A stretch of DNA of 7,852 nucleotides, taken from positions 1-7,852 of the forward strand of contig DFQW01000038.1 of assembly GCA_002377985.1 (NCBI GenBank), given 5' to 3'. Of the stretch, positions 1 to 5,770 are shown one piece after another. Source of the stretch: Halieaceae bacterium UBA3479 (GTDB lineage Bacteria; Pseudomonadota; Gammaproteobacteria; Pseudomonadales; Halieaceae). Every line of letters starts with the position of its first letter. Position 1 is the stretch's first letter. The position numbers and the translations under genes were made by a program. Below the pieces are notes generated by a model. That model made no database searches and was not told where the DNA came from. It saw only the letters and a list, made by a program, of their open reading frames with translations.

Positions 1-39
1 ATGCTGCAGCAGCCCTTTTGGGACGCTCGCGCTACAGGC

Positions 40-1371
40 TCAAAAAACGTCTTTTTCCAGCTCTTTCTGGCGTTCTTCTTCGCTGGTGATGTACTTGAGC
101 CACTGCTGCGAGTATTTCGCAGAGCGCTCATCTTTACCCGCCTCCCTGAAAGCGCGGCGGGCCTTGTTGTAATCGCCCATGTTGAAGTAGGACATACCCA
201 ATACAAGCCGCGCTTGATCGGGTCGCTTTACGCCTCCCTTTTCCAGGCCCTTCTGAACCGAATCGGCCGCCTTGGAAAACTGGTCACCGTCCAGGTAGAC
301 GTTACCCAAGCGCACATACAATTCGCCTTCGTCAGATTTGGCCGCAGCCTTTTCCATCATGGGAATTGACTTGGCGACCTCCCTCGCCTGAGCCCAGGCG
401 CTACCCGCCAACTCGAAATTTTTAGACTTGTCTTCGACGATTTCATCTTCAAACCCGCGTTGCATGACAGAACCGGCGTAGTAGGGCGCCTCTGCGTTGA
501 GGTAAAGGTATGCCATCTGCACGACTTCACTGGAGCGATCAAGGAAGCCTTGCTCGTAAGCGGCCTCCATCAATGCCAACGCCCGCTTGTCGTCCTTCCT
601 TTCAGTGTAGAGTTGCGAGGCTTGCTGCCAATACTGCTTCTTGGGGTAGTAAATCAAGAGGGTATTCAACACGTCGAGCGCAGAATCGAAATCCTCTTTT
701 TCAAAGTACAGGAACCTGGCGAGGTTATACCATTGCTCCTTGGGCAGCTTGCCCGCCGTCTCGTTCATAGAAATGGCGGTTTCTACGTTCTTCAATGCCA
801 GATCGTATTTTTTAACCTGATAATAACCCTGAGAAAGCAAAACGTAAGCATCCGCATTGGGCTGATCATTCAAATCGAACCACAGCAACAGCGCATCTAT
901 TCCCTGCTGCCACTTTTCCTGCACGAAATAGAGCTGGGCAATGGTAAAGCGGGTGTTGATCTCCATCGCTAAGGGAATGTCGGGCTGCGCGATGACTTTT
1001 TCGTAGTATCTCAACGAACCGGGGTAGTCTTCCTTGGCATAGCTCAAAAAGGCGAGGAGGTTGTATACGTTGGCCAACTCGTAGCTATTAAGCGCCTGCT
1101 TGCCATCTTCCGAGACCATATCATTAAGAATCTTGTTTGATGCCGCGTAGTCTTTTGCCTCGGCCAGCGCCTGCGCCTCTGCCAGCCGCTCATACACCTT
1201 GTTACGGAGCGCGGGCGTTCGACGCGTTGCCCTTGTGTCCTTCTTGGGCTTGTCATCCTGAGCGACAGCCTCGGACAGCAAAAACCCGGGCTCGGCGCGA
1301 TCCAGCACAATGACAGCTGACAACAAAACAGCTGTCATCGCGGAAACTCGAAGCAAAGAAATCCCTGCCAT
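40..1371 (-). CDS. Secreted tetratricopeptide-repeat protein, last gene of the TonB2-type operon
   Basis: The protein has 443 residues from the ATG at 1371. The N terminus (MAGISLLRVSAMTAVLLSAVIV) looks like a signal sequence, with possible cleavage after AVA at 37. The signal is long and broken by DRAEP, so an uncleaved anchor is an alternative. A basic stretch follows (41-56). Helical repeats of TPR type run from about 58 to 425. The clearest are NVYNLLAFLSYAKEDYPGSL (101-120), IAQLYFVQEKW (144-154), LLSQGYYQVKKYDLAL (178-193), YNLARFLYFEKEDFDSAL (215-232), YVRLGNVYLDGDQFSKAA (352-369) and LVLGMSYFNMGDYNKARRAF (389-408). It ends in a charged tail (430-443). There is no cysteine. TPR genes are regular neighbours of TonB2 clusters, and the product is probably a periplasmic scaffold for the TonB complex; the partner is not known to me. 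It lies 16 bases after tonB. Only 39 bases follow, with no clear terminator. Confidence 0.88.
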   Translation of the reverse strand: MAGISLLRVSAMTAVLLSAVIVLDRAEPGFLLSEAVAQDDKPKKDTRATRRTPALRNKVYERLAEAQALAEAKDYAASNKILNDMVSEDGKQALNSYELANVYNLLAFLSYAKEDYPGSLRYYEKVIAQPDIPLAMEINTRFTIAQLYFVQEKWQQGIDALLLWFDLNDQPNADAYVLLSQGYYQVKKYDLALKNVETAISMNETAGKLPKEQWYNLARFLYFEKEDFDSALDVLNTLLIYYPKKQYWQQASQLYTERKDDKRALALMEAAYEQGFLDRSSEVVQMAYLYLNAEAPYYAGSVMQRGFEDEIVEDKSKNFELAGSAWAQAREVAKSIPMMEKAAAKSDEGELYVRLGNVYLDGDQFSKAADSVQKGLEKGGVKRPDQARLVLGMSYFNMGDYNKARRAFREAGKDERSAKYSQQWLKYITSEEERQKELEKDVF

Positions 1372-1378
1372 AGCCGCG

Positions 1379-1384
1379 CCTCTC
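1379..1384 (-). promoter_or_regulatory. Ribosome binding site deciding the start of the TPR gene
   Basis: GAGAGG lies 7 bases before the ATG at 1371, in the 16-base gap after the tonB stop. It supports the start at 1371 over the in-frame ATG at 1506, which would overlap tonB by 119 bases and put 45 non-family residues before the signal-like segment. Confidence 0.7.
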
Positions 1385-1387
1385 ACC

Positions 1388-1990
1388 TTAATTTTCCAGC
1401 TCATAAGTAAACTTATTCTGTACGCCAGCCACTTCGATCGGCTCGCCATCAACCACCCTCGGCTTGTATTTGAACTTGAGCGAGGCTTTAACGGAGGCGG
1501 ACTCAAAAATGCCGCTGGGTTGGCAATCTACGGCAAACGGATCTCTGATCGAACCCGTTTTGGTCACCGTGTACTCCACTATGCAATAACCCGAAATGCC
1601 GCGCGTCTGTGCCCGGCGTGGATAGATGGGCGCCACTTTAACGATGGGGAGATATTCACCATCCCCGGAAGACATACCGGAGGCATTCAAATTAAGCTTA
1701 ATGCCCGTCGTAGGGGCCATATTGGCCACATTCATATCGAGCTGAGTGTCAAACTTGATTGGCTCCAGATCGGGCGGAGGCTCTTCCGGATCTTCTACCT
1801 TTTCTGGCTTCACTTCCTTGAGATTGGTCTCGATGGTCTTATCGGGCACAACGATATCAGCTATTTTGCGTGCCTTGACATCTTCTTGCTGAAAGTCGCG
1901 ACTCACCAGACTGTGCATGATGAAAAACAGCGCAATAGCCACAGGGATGGCGAGCGCAGCACTGACCGTAATGCGAACTGAGCTACCCAT
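1388..1990 (-). CDS. tonB: TonB, short TonB2-type energy transducer
   Basis: The protein has 200 residues, shorter than E. coli TonB (239). A single N-terminal membrane anchor at about 8-29 (ALAIPVAIALFFIM) follows a short basic start. A modest Pro/Glu-rich linker lies at about 48-80 (VKPEKVEDPEEPPP). A C-terminal TonB domain at about 115-200 has YPRRAQTRGISGY, the strand IVEYTVTKTGSI, and FKYKPRVVDGEPIEVAGVQNKFTYE at the end. It would span the periplasm and transmit ExbB/ExbD energy to the TonB box of outer-membrane receptors for iron complexes, vitamin B12 or glycans. The substrate is not shown here, as no receptor gene is present. Cys136 and Cys156 lie on neighbouring parts of the C-terminal domain and could pair. 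The gene is 5 bases after exbD copy 2, with AAGAGG inside that gene as ribosome site. Confidence 0.94.
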   Translation of the reverse strand: MGSSVRITVSAALAIPVAIALFFIMHSLVSRDFQQEDVKARKIADIVVPDKTIETNLKEVKPEKVEDPEEPPPDLEPIKFDTQLDMNVANMAPTTGIKLNLNASGMSSGDGEYLPIVKVAPIYPRRAQTRGISGYCIVEYTVTKTGSIRDPFAVDCQPSGIFESASVKASLKFKYKPRVVDGEPIEVAGVQNKFTYELEN

Positions 1991-1995
1991 GTCTA

Positions 1996-2412
1996 TCAGG
2001 CCTCTTCATCTGTCGAAATACAGGGTGGTGCTGTCAAAATCGGTCGCACGGTATCGATCAGATCTTCGACAACATAGGCGGGGGTTTCGCGATCAACCTG
2101 CACAACAATATTCGCCTGAGGCGCTTCTTTTTTTGCTGCCTCGGCAGTTCTCATTACACGGTCCATCGGCAGTTTATTCTTGTTGTAGAAGATGTCTCCA
2201 TTAGCATCCACAGCAAAGATTATTGTGCCCCGCTCGCATGCCTCCTGGGTTGACGCCTGAGGCTTGAACAACTCGACACCCGGCTCCTTCACAAAGGAGG
2301 AGGTGACGATGAAGAAAATCAGCATGATGAAAACGACGTCGAGCATCGGCGTCAAATCAATCTGATTCGCGCCTTCGTCAGCCGACGGCCTTGCCTGATC
2401 ACGCATACTCAT
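1996..2412 (-). CDS. exbD: ExbD, second copy, with a cysteine pair in the periplasmic domain
   Basis: The protein has 138 residues: a cytoplasmic tail (1-22) with IDLTPMLDVVFIMLIF, Asp25 at the position of the functional Asp of E. coli ExbD, one membrane helix (about 24-42) and a periplasmic domain. The domain has Cys59 just before the first strand (ACERGTIIFAVDANG) and Cys131 near the C terminus (APPCIS). These could form a disulfide closing the domain; the first copy has none. The start is taken at 2412, but Met3 at 2406 is possible, and the ribosome site is weak (AAAGGG). It begins 11 bases after the first exbD and ends 5 bases before tonB. It presumably works in the same channel complex and contacts TonB. 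Confidence 0.94.
   Translation of the reverse strand: MSMRDQARPSADEGANQIDLTPMLDVVFIMLIFFIVTSSFVKEPGVELFKPQASTQEACERGTIIFAVDANGDIFYNKNKLPMDRVMRTAEAAKKEAPQANIVVQVDRETPAYVVEDLIDTVRPILTAPPCISTDEEA
2311..2363 (-). repeat. Direct repeat unit in exbD copy 2 (membrane-helix coding region)
   Basis: Partner of the unit at 2736-2788, with the uninterrupted identical run at 2342-2363. The similarity falls off quickly outside this region, where the periplasmic domains diverge. The pair could in principle allow recombination that deletes about 425 bases and leaves one hybrid exbD. Confidence 0.8.
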
Positions 2413-2423
2413 AGCAATACCCT

Positions 2424-2828
2424 TTAACGATCCGAGGCCCAGTTAACGGCGCCCACACCCGATTCACGAGCGGCATCAGCCACGTCGACGACAATTCCCG
2501 CCTCTGCGCCCTTTTCGACTTTGACCGTCACAGGGGCCTCTGGGTCCTCTGCAAGCAACCGCTGGATATTGGCCCTCACGGCCCGGATATCAACACGGCG
2601 ATTCTCCATCCAGATCTGATTATCAGAGGCAATCTCGACCACAATGCTGGTGGAATCTTCAGGGTCATCCGGCTGGTTGTTGTCGGGTCGATTGACCTCA
2701 ACACCGGCCTCCTTGATAAAAGAAGCCACCACAATAAAAAAGATCAACATGATGAACACGACGTCAAGCATCGGCGTCAAATCAATCTCTGCCCCGCCCT
2801 GATCCTGTTCTCTGGCTATTTTTCGCAT
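2424..2828 (-). CDS. exbD: ExbD, first copy
   Basis: The protein has 134 residues: a short cytoplasmic tail (1-19) containing IDLTPMLDVVF, one membrane helix (about 21-40) and a periplasmic domain (about 41-134). Asp22 matches E. coli Asp25, the protonatable residue that couples proton flow to movement. After the helix comes an acidic, Asn/Pro/Asp-rich linker (about 47-58, PDNNQPDDPED), then a small alpha/beta domain ending in GAVNWASDR. There is no cysteine. A GAGGAATTC ribosome site stands directly before the ATG. It lies 24 bases after exbB and 11 before a second exbD. The membrane segment is nearly the same as in the second copy, while the periplasmic domains differ strongly, so the two are probably not interchangeable. 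Confidence 0.94.
   Translation of the reverse strand: MRKIAREQDQGGAEIDLTPMLDVVFIMLIFFIVVASFIKEAGVEVNRPDNNQPDDPEDSTSIVVEIASDNQIWMENRRVDIRAVRANIQRLLAEDPEAPVTVKVEKGAEAGIVVDVADAARESGVGAVNWASDR
2736..2788 (-). repeat. Direct repeat unit in exbD copy 1 (membrane-helix coding region)
   Basis: This stretch aligns without gaps to 2311-2363 in the second exbD, 425 bases away, with 47 of 53 bases identical by my count, including an uninterrupted 22-base run (2767-2788). It encodes IDLTPMLDVVFIMLIFF in both. Most differences are synonymous, so both protein constraint and common origin by duplication can explain it. Confidence 0.8.
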
Positions 2829-2852
2829 GAATTCCTCAACCTAAAACCGAGG

Positions 2853-3368
2853 TCAATGATCCGATGTTAACTGATCATTCAGCCGCTGCTGCTCCCGCGC
2901 GGTGATCCGCTGCAAGTAAGTATTCGCAAACAACCCTGACAGGGCAGCGACCATGCCAGCCATCGTCGGGATGGTAGATCGCTCCACGCCACCTGCCATG
3001 GATTTGGCATCACCACCCCCTGTCACCGCCATCACGTTGAACACTTCGATCATACCCGTCACGGTGCCCAACAGGCCCAGAAGAGGGCAAAGCGCCACAC
3101 AGGTGGCAATGATGTTCATGTTGTCGTTAATCAACTCGCGACTCTCCGAAAGCAAGCGCTGACGGATTTTTTTGGCATTCCAGGATTTTCGCTCAGGCCG
3201 ACCTTCCCAGACCGAAATCACTGCGGCACGATCCCTTCTCCATACAGAAGAGAAATACCAGACGCGCTCAAAGATCAGAGTCCACATAAAGAAAACAAGT
3301 GCTGCAATTAACCACAGCACGTTTCCACCCTTTTCCATAAAGGCAAGAATGACCTCGAAGATACCCAT
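2853..3368 (-). CDS. exbB: Short ExbB (ExbB2-type) proton channel subunit
   Basis: The protein has 171 residues, much shorter than the 244 of E. coli ExbB and close to the ExbB2 form of TonB2 systems. Three membrane segments are visible: TM1 about 16-36 (VLWLIAALVFFMWTLIF), TM2 about 86-113 with CPLLGLLGTVTGMI, and TM3 about 130-150 with PTMAGMVAALSGLFA. The GTVTGM Thr and Thr135 fall where E. coli ExbB has its two channel threonines. No periplasmic N-terminal domain or signal peptide is present, in contrast to the neighbouring TtpC-like protein. A strong GGGGAGG (3385-3379) stands 10 bases before the ATG; the gap from ttpC is 23 bases. It should form the oligomeric channel around ExbD, alone or mixed with TtpC. 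Cys90 and Cys94 lie in TM2. Confidence 0.93.
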   Translation of the reverse strand: MGIFEVILAFMEKGGNVLWLIAALVFFMWTLIFERVWYFSSVWRRDRAAVISVWEGRPERKSWNAKKIRQRLLSESRELINDNMNIIATCVALCPLLGLLGTVTGMIEVFNVMAVTGGGDAKSMAGGVERSTIPTMAGMVAALSGLFANTYLQRITAREQQRLNDQLTSDH

Positions 3369-3391
3369 CGACAGCTAGCCTCCCCGAGGAA

Positions 3392-4816
3392 TCAGTTATG
3401 GGCGCGTTCGGAATGCTCCGCCACAATACCCGTGGCCTGCTCATTCAAGACATGAATAATGCCCTGAGCGCGGCCGTTAACGACCGTATGCAGTAACACC
3501 GTGGGAATCGCCACCAGCAGACCCAGTACGGTTGTCACCAGCGCAGAAGAAATACCGCCTGCCATAGCCTTGGGGTCACCGGCTCCAAAAATGGTAATGG
3601 CCTGGAAAGTAATGATCATACCGGTCACCGTACCCAGCAGACCCATCAGTGGCGCCACGGCGGCAATGATCTTAAGGAGCGTTAGCCCGGACTCCAGTTT
3701 GGGTGTCTCGCTGAGCACCGCCTCGGCCATTTTCAACTCCAACGTTTCGGTATCCATGTTGGGGTTGGCTTCATGCACCTTCAAAACCCGGCCCAAGGGG
3801 TTGTCTTCCCGGGCAGCAGTCGACTTGAGCTGCGCCGAGACCTTGCCTCCGACGAGGGTCAACACCAGCAATCTGTAGATTGCCAGCACAAAGGCAAACG
3901 CACCTACCGCGGTAATGGCGTACCCCACATAACCGCCCTGATGCCAACGCTCGGACAGTGTGGGGCTGTCAATAATAGCCGCGAGGAATGATCCGCCGGT
4001 CGGGCCCGTGGGATCAATACCAAACTGGGTAAGACCAGACTGCGCCGACGCCAGTGCCTGCCCCTGTGCATTGAAGCCACCGCCGGGTTGCCGCGGCAGT
4101 TCTGCCAGCTGATCGATGTTGAAAGACAAGTAATTGCCGTCGGTGTCAATAATATTGAAAGCGCCAACGCGAACAACCTCTCGCTCATTCAGCTCGCCGG
4201 ACGGGGTAGCGACTTGCGCGGTGTAACGGCTAATCTCGCCTTGCTCGCGAATCTCGCGCAGCAACTCAAACCACACCCGCTCGATCTCGCCGATCTTAGG
4301 TAATTGGTCGGAACCCGTCATTTTGGCAATCAGGTCCTTGAGGAAGCCCTCGCGATTGGGGTACTCAGAGCTGACCAGTGAAACCTCAATGTTCGAAGCC
4401 AAGTCACCCGATGCTGCGGTCAGGTGTCCGAATAGCTCGGACAACGTGCCCAGACGCTCACGCAACTGCTCCTGCTTGGCAGCAATCAACAGCTCGTTGT
4501 CTTCAAACTGCTTCTCGAGTCGTGCAGAGCGTCGCTCTTCACGGGTGCGCTCTTCTTCAGCACGCTTTAATGCTGCCGCCTGATTGGCCTTATCCCGCGA
4601 GAACCGCTCCTCACGCGCCTGATTTTCCGCGGAAGCGCGCGCCTGACCCTGCTTAACCAGCTGCAACAGCTGGTCAAGATTCTCGGCAGCTATTTCCTGA
4701 GGTGTAGGAGGTGGTGGCGCCTCGGCCTCTGCTGCAGCCTCCTGTCCGACAGACAACGGCGCAAAACACAGGCTCGCCAGTGCGAGGGCAGATACTTTTA
4801 GCAATTGAGAACGCAT
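3392..4816 (-). CDS. ttpC: TtpC-like MotA/TolQ/ExbB proton channel protein with long periplasmic N-terminal domain
   Basis: The protein has 474 residues. A signal peptide (1-24, cleavage near SVG|Q) is followed by a Pro-rich stretch (33-39). A strongly charged Arg/Glu helix at about 55-122 is a likely coiled coil. A periplasmic domain runs to about 290. The last 180 residues carry the MotA/ExbB fold: TM1 about 296-322, TM2 about 378-405 with PLMGLLGTVTGMI, and TM3 about 418-446 with TTVLGLLVAIPTV, including the Thr positions that line the proton path in ExbB. This architecture is that of TtpC, a third membrane component needed by TonB2 systems in Vibrio. The start is 1 base after the DUF3450 stop (TGAAATG), with GGAGG at 4830-4826 inside the upstream gene, so translation is probably coupled. 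Cys17 is in the signal core and does not fit a lipobox. The symbol is by architecture and context. Confidence 0.9.
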   Translation of the reverse strand: MRSQLLKVSALALASLCFAPLSVGQEAAAEAEAPPPPTPQEIAAENLDQLLQLVKQGQARASAENQAREERFSRDKANQAAALKRAEEERTREERRSARLEKQFEDNELLIAAKQEQLRERLGTLSELFGHLTAASGDLASNIEVSLVSSEYPNREGFLKDLIAKMTGSDQLPKIGEIERVWFELLREIREQGEISRYTAQVATPSGELNEREVVRVGAFNIIDTDGNYLSFNIDQLAELPRQPGGGFNAQGQALASAQSGLTQFGIDPTGPTGGSFLAAIIDSPTLSERWHQGGYVGYAITAVGAFAFVLAIYRLLVLTLVGGKVSAQLKSTAAREDNPLGRVLKVHEANPNMDTETLELKMAEAVLSETPKLESGLTLLKIIAAVAPLMGLLGTVTGMIITFQAITIFGAGDPKAMAGGISSALVTTVLGLLVAIPTVLLHTVVNGRAQGIIHVLNEQATGIVAEHSERAHN

Positions 4817-4817
4817 T

Positions 4818-5588
4818 TCAGTTTGCCTCCGGCGCAGATACGGGCATGTTCAACAGTTCGATCGTCGCCTGCTTCTTGGCGATGCGAACACCTTTTCGGA
4901 CTGCAGCGGCATAGTCGCCCGCAGAGAGCTCATCCCAGCTCTGGGATTCTTTATTCCAGGCACCTGTCTCGGCACCATCGGTGCTCTGGTACACCAGTGC
5001 TACACGGCCAATACGCAGGATATCGACCTCTCGGTCCGCACCATTCAACATAATGGTGTCGCTGTAGGATTCAATACCTCGTCCGTACTGCAGCTCAATA
5101 GAGTAGAGCTCCAGCACCTGACGAAATGCTTCGGCGGAGGTGACATCTGAACGGTCCATATTGGCTCGTACCGCCTCAATGTTGCCGAGGCGCGTATCGA
5201 GGTCAAAGGGCATATCAAAATTAATGAACTGCTCAAGGCCATCGAGCATCCGCACCACCAACGGCGGAATCTGACGCTGGATCACGGAGGCCTCCGCAAT
5301 CGATTCGTCGATATCTCTGATGCGCCGCTCCTGATTGGCAATCTGACGCTCGAGCCGCGCATTGTAGACCTTCAGGCCATCGACTTGCTTCACGACTGTC
5401 TTATAGTCAGACAGCAGGCTGGCCGTTTCGTCAGCCAGCCGGTCGATTTTGGCTTGCGAAGCTTTGGCAGCCGCTGCGCGCTGCTTTCCCACCTCAACGA
5501 TAGGGTCGATGGACTGCGCGCCGGCGATGGTCGCGCTGCCGCCGACGCAGATCGCCAACAGTAAACTTTTCAGTCGAGTCGTAGTCAT
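4818..5588 (-). CDS. DUF3450 secreted coiled-coil protein, first gene of the TonB2-type operon
   Basis: The protein has 256 residues. I chose the ATG at 5588 because it gives a clean signal peptide (MTTTRLKSLL then a hydrophobic core, probable cleavage after AGA at 24) and has a GAGAGGAAG ribosome site at 5607-5599; the in-frame ATG at 5651 would add 21 residues ahead of the signal. The mature protein starts with a long charged, Ala/Gln-rich helix at about 30-105 with heptad-like spacing, probably a coiled coil. A globular part follows, with RMLDGLEQFINFDMPF (113-128) and the C-terminal Trp-containing region around 200-223. This resembles the DUF3450 family, which sits upstream of ttpC in Vibrio and related TonB2 clusters. 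Cys14 lies in the signal core without a lipobox, so it is probably soluble periplasmic. No biochemical function is established to my knowledge; a role in assembly or stability of the TtpC/ExbB complex is inferred from position. Confidence 0.85.
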   Translation of the reverse strand: MTTTRLKSLLLAICVGGSATIAGAQSIDPIVEVGKQRAAAAKASQAKIDRLADETASLLSDYKTVVKQVDGLKVYNARLERQIANQERRIRDIDESIAEASVIQRQIPPLVVRMLDGLEQFINFDMPFDLDTRLGNIEAVRANMDRSDVTSAEAFRQVLELYSIELQYGRGIESYSDTIMLNGADREVDILRIGRVALVYQSTDGAETGAWNKESQSWDELSAGDYAAAVRKGVRIAKKQATIELLNMPVSAPEAN

Positions 5589-5665
5589 TGGATTGAAACT
5601 TCCTCTCAAGAGCACATTCAAAACGAACCGGTCATCCACCGATTCAAGCAAGATTCACTGGCGTT

Positions 5666-5691
5666 ATTATCCCTATAATGGCCGCCATAGG
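5666..5691. promoter_or_regulatory. Overlapping dyad symmetries in the leader before the DUF3450 gene
   Basis: Two inverted repeats overlap. ATTAT and ATAAT flank CCCT at 5666-5679. CCTAT and ATAGG form the ends of a 20-base element at 5672-5691, which also contains a second, inner symmetry (GCCAT and ATGGC across one base). They lie just downstream of the candidate minus-strand promoter, where an operator or a 5' leader hairpin would be expected. They do not match the Fur box. No regulator is named; the role is inference only. Confidence 0.3.
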
Positions 5692-5705
5692 TGTTTGGGG
5701 GAGCG

Positions 5706-5734
5706 AATTTACCTGTTACGTTTGAGCAACGCAA
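5706..5734 (-). promoter_or_regulatory. Candidate sigma70-type promoter of the TonB operon
   Basis: On the minus strand, TTGCGT (5734-5729) and TAAATT (5711-5706) are separated by exactly 17 bases. They match the consensus -35 and -10 boxes at 3 and 4 of 6 positions. Transcription from here would start near 5698 and leave a leader of about 110 bases before the DUF3450 gene. It is the only good spacing I found in the folA-DUF3450 gap, but single matches of this quality occur by chance and read-through from folA is also possible. Confidence 0.35.
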
Positions 5735-5770
5735 ATGGTTTGCAGACCAAATTGTGGGGTTTGTGCGGCC

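Noticed and set aside
1..39. CCC-AAAA-GGG hairpin as terminator after the TPR gene
   Set aside because: A 3-base stem without a T run is not a credible terminator; the rest of the downstream region is outside the window.
1..369. Plus-strand open frame of 122 codons at the left edge
   Set aside because: It lies antisense to the end of the TPR gene, whose repeats are clear; no family resemblance and no ribosome site seen.
460..972. Long plus-strand frames inside the TPR, tonB, ttpC, thyA and lgt genes
   Set aside because: All are antisense to genes with clear family motifs and have no recognisable domains or ribosome sites of their own.
1372..1506. 45-residue N-terminal extension of the TPR protein from the ATG at 1506
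   Set aside because: It overlaps tonB by 119 bases in another frame, and the signal-like segment and ribosome site begin only at 1371.
4764..4816. TtpC-like protein as a lipoprotein through Cys17
   Set aside because: The residue before the cysteine is Leu, which does not fit the lipobox, and a normal cleavage site follows at about 24.
5589..5651. Earlier in-frame ATG for the DUF3450 protein at 5651
   Set aside because: It would place 21 residues before an otherwise typical signal peptide; the ATG at 5588 has its own GAGAGGAAG.
5655..5680. Fur box before the TonB operon (GATAAT-like and ATTAT-like words)
   Set aside because: The best 19-base alignment on the minus strand matches about 9 positions, and the half-sites are in the wrong arrangement.
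5731..5743. GCAAA-TGG-TTTGC hairpin after folA as a terminator
   Set aside because: The stem is only 5 bases, AT-rich and without a following T run.
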